Source: Bacteroidota bacterium
Lineage (GTDB): Bacteria; Bacteroidota; Bacteroidia; Flavobacteriales; Flavobacteriaceae
DNA: 10,612 bases
Direction: 5' to 3'
Assembly: GCA_018656255.1 (NCBI GenBank)
Contig: JABHYI010000117.1
Span: 1 to 10,612 of the forward strand
Part shown: one piece after another, positions 7,736 to 10,612 of the stretch
Numbering within the stretch: position 1 is the stretch's first letter
Layout: each line of letters begins with the position of its first letter
The notes under the pieces: model-generated
Databases searched by the model: none
Told to the model about the DNA's origin: nothing
What the model saw: the letters and a program-made list of their open reading frames with translations, nothing else
Translations under genes and position numbers: made by a program

Positions 7736-8185
7736 TTAATTATGTATTACCTTTTTATATATGTTTTTGTTGCTAATTAGCTCCGTTATGGTACTGGCAA
7801 CTTTTTTAAATGTTTTTATATCCTCTTCAGAGACTTGTTCTTTTACAGCCTCATCAAATCTAAGTACAACACCTTTAGAGAATTCTCTCATTTCTTTGCC
7901 AAAGGCTGTAAGATGTATAAGTACCCCGCGACCATCTTCTGGGTTGGGCCTGCGGTCTATGAGCCCTTGCTGTTCCATTTTTTTTAGAGTACGGGATAAA
8001 GAGGTTGCCTCTATACCCATTTTAGGACCTAGGGCGGTAGAAGGGGTGCCTTTTTCTGGATCTATACTAATAAGAGCAAAACCTGTAGCCATAGTACTTC
8101 CTTTGGTGCCTGCCTCTTCATTGTACATTTTTTGTACCGCCATCCAGGTGGCTCTAAGTACATAATCTATTGTCTTTTCTTTCAA
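7736..8185 (-). CDS. MarR-family transcriptional regulator heading the fad operon (TTG start)
   Basis: The 149-residue protein has the winged helix-turn-helix layout of MarR regulators: an N-terminal dimerisation helix (about 1-25), a DNA-binding core with recognition helix near 58-72 ('GIEATSLSRTLKKMEQQG'), a wing at about 80-92 containing the conserved 'DGRG', and C-terminal dimerisation helices. MarR proteins bind palindromic DNA as dimers and usually lose affinity on binding a small ligand. Given that it is the first gene of a beta-oxidation operon, an acyl-CoA ligand is a reasonable inference but is not shown. The start is TTG at 8183-8185. No ATG or GTG lies in frame in the 38 bases upstream, and the first internal ATG (codon 15) would remove much of helix 1. 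A perfect inverted repeat and a -7 box lie 33-72 bases upstream, suggesting autoregulation. Confidence 0.9.
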   Translation of the reverse strand: MKEKTIDYVLRATWMAVQKMYNEEAGTKGSTMATGFALISIDPEKGTPSTALGPKMGIEATSLSRTLKKMEQQGLIDRRPNPEDGRGVLIHLTAFGKEMREFSKGVVLRFDEAVKEQVSEEDIKTFKKVASTITELISNKNIYKKVIHN

Positions 8186-8217
8186 TGGTACAGCGGTTGT
8201 TATATTAATTCTAACTT

Positions 8218-8225
8218 CAAAGATA
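8218..8225 (-). promoter_or_regulatory. -7 promoter element (TATCTTTG) for the marR-fadNAE operon
   Basis: Read on the minus strand, TATCTTTG matches TAnnTTTG exactly. It lies 32 bases before the TTG start, giving an estimated 5' leader of roughly 25 bases. No good TTG is present at -33. Instead that space is filled by the palindrome at 8230-8257, so the promoter may be intrinsically weak and dominated by the bound regulator. Confidence 0.6.
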
Positions 8226-8229
8226 CTAT

Positions 8230-8257
8230 TAATTTACTATGCACGCATAGTAAATTA
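8230..8257. promoter_or_regulatory. Perfect 13-bp-arm inverted repeat, likely MarR operator
   Basis: Arms TAATTTACTATGC (8230-8242) and GCATAGTAAATTA (8245-8257) are exact reverse complements separated by AC. The core ACTATGC-AC-GCATAGT has the size and symmetry of MarR-family operators. It covers the region just upstream of the -7 box of the marR promoter, where a bound dimer would block RNA polymerase. The exact match over 26 of 28 bases is very unlikely to be chance. Binding by this MarR protein is inference. Confidence 0.75.
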
Positions 8258-8433
8258 GGTAAAAAAAACAAAAAGTGATAGGTTTTTTTAGTAATTAATT
8301 TGTTTTTGTAGATTTTTAATAAATTATATGTGCTAACACAGTAATTATTCTTTCAATTAGAGGCATTGTAAGCGCTCAGTTTTCATCCCAAAATGCACAA
8401 GTCAGAATCATTCAAAAAAAAGATAAAAAGTTG

Positions 8434-8463
8434 TTGCAGATTATTTAAATATATCTATTTTTG
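8434..8463 (+). promoter_or_regulatory. Consensus Bacteroidota promoter for rpmE2
   Basis: TTG at 8434-8436 and TATTTTTG at 8456-8463 are separated by 19 bases, matching the -33/-7 arrangement TTG-N19-TAnnTTTG of the primary sigma factor in Bacteroidota. Transcription would begin near 8469, leaving a leader of about 47 bases. This is the best promoter in the window, as expected for a ribosomal protein gene. Confidence 0.8.
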
Positions 8464-8515
8464 CAAACGCATTTGCTGAAAGGTCAGTAATGTCAATATA
8501 CTAAAGAGATTTAAG

Positions 8516-8797
8516 ATGAAAAAAGGTATCCACCCTGAGAATTATAGATTAGTAGCATTTAAAGATATGTCAAACGATGATGTGTTTTTAACAAAATCTA
8601 CTGCAAACACAAAAGAAACAATTGAGGTTGATGGTGTAGAGTATCCAGTGGTAAAAATGGAAATCTCAAGAACATCTCACCCATTTTATACAGGTAAATC
8701 TAAATTAATTGATACAGCAGGACGTATCGATAAGTTCAAGAACAAATACGCAAAATTCAAAAAACCAGCTGCAGCTCCGGCACAGGACAAAGAGTAG
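8516..8797 (+). CDS. rpmE2: Type B 50S ribosomal protein L31 (zinc-independent form)
   Basis: The 93-residue basic protein is a component of the large ribosomal subunit. It opens with '[19 protein letters not shown]' and carries the L31 signature '[21 protein letters not shown]' in shortened form at about 54-73, ending in a lysine/alanine-rich tail. It contains no cysteine at all, so the zinc-binding Cys motif of type A L31 is absent, which defines the type B (YkgM/RpmE2-like) form. In E. coli and Bacillus the type B paralogue replaces the zinc form under zinc limitation. In Bacteroidota it often appears to serve as the normal L31, and the strong constitutive-looking promoter here fits that. 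No Zur-like palindrome overlaps the promoter. It forms a single-gene transcription unit closed by a strong terminator. Confidence 0.96.
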   Translation: MKKGIHPENYRLVAFKDMSNDDVFLTKSTANTKETIEVDGVEYPVVKMEISRTSHPFYTGKSKLIDTAGRIDKFKNKYAKFKKPAAAPAQDKE

Positions 8798-8816
8798 TTT
8801 TTTGCTATACATACAC

Positions 8817-8848
8817 AAAAAGCCTACGAGAAATCGTAGGCTTTTTTT
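8817..8848 (+). terminator. Strong intrinsic terminator after rpmE2
   Basis: A 9-bp perfect stem, AGCCTACGA (8821-8829) with TCGTAGGCT (8834-8842), encloses a GAAA loop and runs into seven Ts (8842-8848). Four As precede the stem and can extend it with the T run. The hairpin is GC-rich compared with its surroundings and lies 19 bases after the stop codon. Confidence 0.93.
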
Positions 8849-8912
8849 CGTTATCGCATATCTTGCAGCAGTCATGCGTTGTAACCATAGGTACTATGTT
8901 GTGTTAAATTGC

Positions 8913-8920
8913 TATTTTTG
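8913..8920 (+). promoter_or_regulatory. Possible -7 promoter element (TATTTTTG) for the GlmU-like gene
   Basis: An exact TAnnTTTG match lies 23 bases before the ATG at 8944, after the rpmE2 terminator, so the downstream gene needs its own promoter. No TTG is found 19-21 bases upstream, so the -33 part is weak. Confidence 0.45.
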
Positions 8921-8943
8921 ATTATTCTATTTAATATCTTATT

Positions 8944-10119
8944 ATGAACTACATCCTTTTTGACGGCGCAGTGCGCAACCAGTTATTGCCTTTTACCTTT
9001 ACACGGCCAGTGGCAGATATTAGGATTGGTATTTTAACCATTCGTGAAAAATGGGAAAAATTCTTAGGTTCTACAACTACTACCGTAACAGAAGAGTATC
9101 TGTCAGATAAATTTCCTATGGTAGAGCTAGAACATAATGTGCTCATAAATGCTTCTTTTTGTCCTTCTGAGAACTTAGTGCTATTAATCAAGAACCTGCA
9201 AGAGAATCAAGCCATTTTCTATAACGATGAACCTTTGGCCTTTTACGCCAAAGAAGATCAAGAAATAGATTTTGATGCCTTTACTATAACTCAGTATACA
9301 GATGATGACGTGCTGCGTATAGAAAACACTTGGGATATCTTTGAGAAGAATCATCAGGCAATCATGAGAGATTATGATGTATTGACCAAAGGAAGATCCT
9401 CTGAGGCGATACCCAAAACCACAATAGCTTTTAATCCAGAGCATATATTTATTGAAAAAGGAGCTAAAGTTATGTGCGCATCTTTAAATGCAACAGATGG
9501 TCCTATTTATATTGGTAAAAACACTGTGCTTATGGAAGGGGCTACAATCCAGGGGCCTTTCGCTCTTTGTGAGCATTCTAGTGTTAAAATGGGAGCTAAA
9601 ATTTATGGTGGCACAACTATAGGACCTCACTCCAAGGTAGGAGGTGAGGTTGCAAATTCTGTTATGATGGGCTTTTCAAATAAAGGGCATGACGGGTATA
9701 TGGGTAATTCTGTGCTTGGTCACTGGTGTAATCTTGGTGCAGACACCAATACTTCAAATTTAAAAAACAACTATGCGCAGGTGCGTCTTTGGGATTATGA
9801 TACCGAAAGATTTGCTAAAACTGGAACTCAGTTTTGCGGTCTTATGATGGGTGATCACAGTAAATGTGGTATCAACACCATGTTTAACACCGGAACTGTA
9901 GTAGGGGTGAGCGCTAATATTTTTGGCACAGGCTATCCTCGCAATTTTATTCCAAGCTTTACCTGGGGCGGCTCAAGCGGCATGGAGACCTACAATACTA
10001 AAAAAGCTTTTGAAGTAGCCGCTATTGTTATGGGTAGGCGTGGGCTTGAATTTGATACTCAAGAAGAGGCTATTTTAAATGAGGTGTTTGAAATAAGCAA
10101 GCAGTGGAGACGCTCTTAA
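8944..10119 (+). CDS. GlmU-like putative sugar nucleotidyltransferase with left-handed beta-helix domain
   Basis: The 391-residue protein resembles the Bacteroidota 'GlmU family' (NTP_transf_4 type). The N-terminal part (about 1-140) begins 'MNYILFDGAVRNQLLPFTFT', followed by 'TRPVADIRIGILTIREKWE', a hallmark of this family. It lacks the LxxGxGTRM loop of classical GlmU. The C-terminal part (about 165-345) has hexapeptide repeats of the left-handed beta-helix fold, for example 'PIYIGKNTVLMEGATIQGP' (187-205) and 'VKMGAKIYGGTTIGP' (214-228), with glycine- and asparagine-rich turns to about residue 340. Such proteins are proposed to make a nucleotide sugar and/or acetylate a sugar phosphate in envelope precursor synthesis. 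The substrate is not established from sequence. The length is typical and nothing looks broken. It sits directly after rpmE2 but is separated from it by a strong terminator, so it is probably transcribed alone or with the mtaB gene 58 bases on. Confidence 0.85.
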   Translation: MNYILFDGAVRNQLLPFTFTRPVADIRIGILTIREKWEKFLGSTTTTVTEEYLSDKFPMVELEHNVLINASFCPSENLVLLIKNLQENQAIFYNDEPLAFYAKEDQEIDFDAFTITQYTDDDVLRIENTWDIFEKNHQAIMRDYDVLTKGRSSEAIPKTTIAFNPEHIFIEKGAKVMCASLNATDGPIYIGKNTVLMEGATIQGPFALCEHSSVKMGAKIYGGTTIGPHSKVGGEVANSVMMGFSNKGHDGYMGNSVLGHWCNLGADTNTSNLKNNYAQVRLWDYDTERFAKTGTQFCGLMMGDHSKCGINTMFNTGTVVGVSANIFGTGYPRNFIPSFTWGGSSGMETYNTKKAFEVAAIVMGRRGLEFDTQEEAILNEVFEISKQWRRS

Positions 10120-10148
10120 AGATTAATTATTCTCTTTTTAAAATCTAC

Positions 10149-10156
10149 TAACTTTG
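10149..10156 (+). promoter_or_regulatory. Possible -7 promoter element (TAACTTTG) for mtaB
   Basis: TAACTTTG fits TAnnTTTG exactly and lies 21 bases before the ATG at 10178, in the 58-base gap after the GlmU-like gene. No TTG is present at the usual -33 distance. Read-through from the upstream gene is also possible, since no terminator hairpin is visible in the gap. Confidence 0.5.
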
Positions 10157-10177
10157 CACTTAATTTATTTTTAATAT

Positions 10178-10612
10178 ATGGCTGTCGTGAAAAAAGCTGC
10201 TTTTTATACCTTAGGCTGCAAGCTTAATTTTAGTGAAACATCTACTATTTCCCGTGATTTCACAAACGAGGGCTTCCAGCGGGTAGATTTCACTGACCCT
10301 GCAGATGTATATGTTATAAATACCTGTAGTGTTACCGAAAATGCAGACAAACGATTTAAAAGCATTGTAAAACAAGCTCAAAAAGCCAACCCCGATGCTT
10401 TTATTGCAGCTATTGGTTGTTATGCTCAACTCCAACCACAACAGCTTGCTGATGTAGATGGAGTAGATTTGGTCTTGGGAGCCACAGAAAAATTTAATAT
10501 CACATCATATATTAACGATTTGTTTGCCAATCCAGATCGTAGGGCCTCTAGTGGCGCAGAGATTCATTCTTGTGAGATTGAAGATGCAGACTTTTATGTG
10601 GGCTCATACGCA
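10178..10612 (+). CDS. mtaB: tRNA t6A37 methylthiotransferase MtaB, N-terminal part, cut by the right edge
   Basis: The open frame runs 145 codons from the ATG at 10178 to the window end. It is the N-terminal methylthiotransferase (UPF0004) domain of the MiaB/RimO/MtaB family, with the three cysteines that hold the auxiliary [4Fe-4S] cluster: C14 in 'TLGCKLNFSET', C50 in 'INTCSVTENADKR' and C81 in 'AIGCYAQ'. The 'LGCKLNFSET' and 'NTCSVTxxAD' wording is characteristic of MtaB rather than MiaB ('GCQMN') or RimO. MtaB adds a methylthio group to C2 of N6-threonylcarbamoyladenosine at position 37 of tRNAs decoding ANN codons, helping accurate decoding. The radical SAM core and TRAM domain would lie beyond the window, so their integrity cannot be judged. 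A TAnnTTTG element precedes it. Confidence 0.93.
   Translation, partial: MAVVKKAAFYTLGCKLNFSETSTISRDFTNEGFQRVDFTDPADVYVINTCSVTENADKRFKSIVKQAQKANPDAFIAAIGCYAQLQPQQLADVDGVDLVLGATEKFNITSYINDLFANPDRRASSGAEIHSCEIEDADFYVGSYA

Larger units (their letters stand above)
8186..8515. other. Divergent regulatory interval between marR-fad and rpmE2
   Basis: This 330-base gap serves two divergent transcription units. The marR side (8186-8257) holds a -7 box and a long perfect palindrome. A/T-only tracts follow (A8 at 8261-8268, A5 at 8270-8274, T7 at 8283-8289), which may bend DNA or assist the minus-strand promoter. About 8290-8430 shows nothing recognisable: no open reading frame of note and no RNA gene. 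The rpmE2 promoter begins at 8434. Confidence 0.8.

Noticed and set aside
7321..7776. Plus-strand 151-residue reading frame opposite fadN and marR
   Set aside because: It lies antisense to well-supported coding sequence, has serine/threonine-rich shadow composition and no recognisable domain.
8329..8340. TGTG-CTAA-CACA as a CRP-like site
   Set aside because: The spacing and flanks do not fit the CRP/FNR consensus, and 4-bp arms are expected by chance.
8886..8898. Short inverted repeat CATAG-GTA-CTATG before the GlmU-like gene, considered as a second MarR site
   Set aside because: The half-sites are in the opposite order to the marR palindrome, the arms are only 5 bp, and the downstream gene has no link to fatty-acid metabolism.
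8709..8921. Plus-strand 70-residue frame overlapping rpmE2 and its terminator
   Set aside because: It reads through the end of rpmE2 in another frame and across the terminator hairpin; no family resemblance.

Overview
This window looks like chromosomal DNA from a member of the Flavobacteriaceae (Bacteroidota), probably a marine or aquatic one. The evidence is the low GC content, a secreted nuclease ending in a type IX secretion (T9SS) sorting domain, several upstream regions carrying the Bacteroidota -7 element TAnnTTTG, no obvious Shine-Dalgarno sequences, and the close relatedness in style of every protein to flavobacterial families. Genus cannot be decided from the sequence alone.

Left part (1-2265): two divergent genes for exported proteins. 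A beta-propeller (TolB/PD40-like) protein runs off the left edge on the minus strand. A DNase I-like endonuclease/exonuclease/phosphatase-fold protein with a T9SS tail is on the plus strand. After it come a near-perfect palindrome, eight tandem ATT triplets, and a very AT-rich gene for a small two-helix membrane protein of unknown function.

Central part (2266-8257, all minus strand): a fatty-acid beta-oxidation operon read right to left as marR - fadN - fadA - fadE. The MarR-type regulator has a TTG start and ends 5 bases before fadN. FadN carries hydroxyacyl-CoA dehydrogenase followed by enoyl-CoA hydratase, FadA is the thiolase and FadE an acyl-CoA dehydrogenase. Together they cover all four steps of the beta-oxidation cycle. 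The gene order matches the fadNAE operon of Bacillus, but the regulator belongs to a different family. A perfect inverted repeat with 13-bp arms lies just upstream of a consensus -7 box in front of marR and is the best candidate for an autoregulatory operator.

Right part (8258-10612, all plus strand): housekeeping genes. rpmE2 encodes zinc-ligand-free type B ribosomal protein L31, with a textbook Bacteroidota promoter and a strong intrinsic terminator. It is followed by a GlmU-like sugar nucleotidyltransferase/hexapeptide-repeat protein and by the 5' part of mtaB, a tRNA methylthiotransferase cut by the right edge.

No mobile element, CRISPR array, RNA gene, defence system or other clearly undescribed system was seen. 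The window is mostly ordinary core genome. The points most worth following are regulatory (the marR palindrome and TTG start) and the small unknown gene with its repeat-rich leader.
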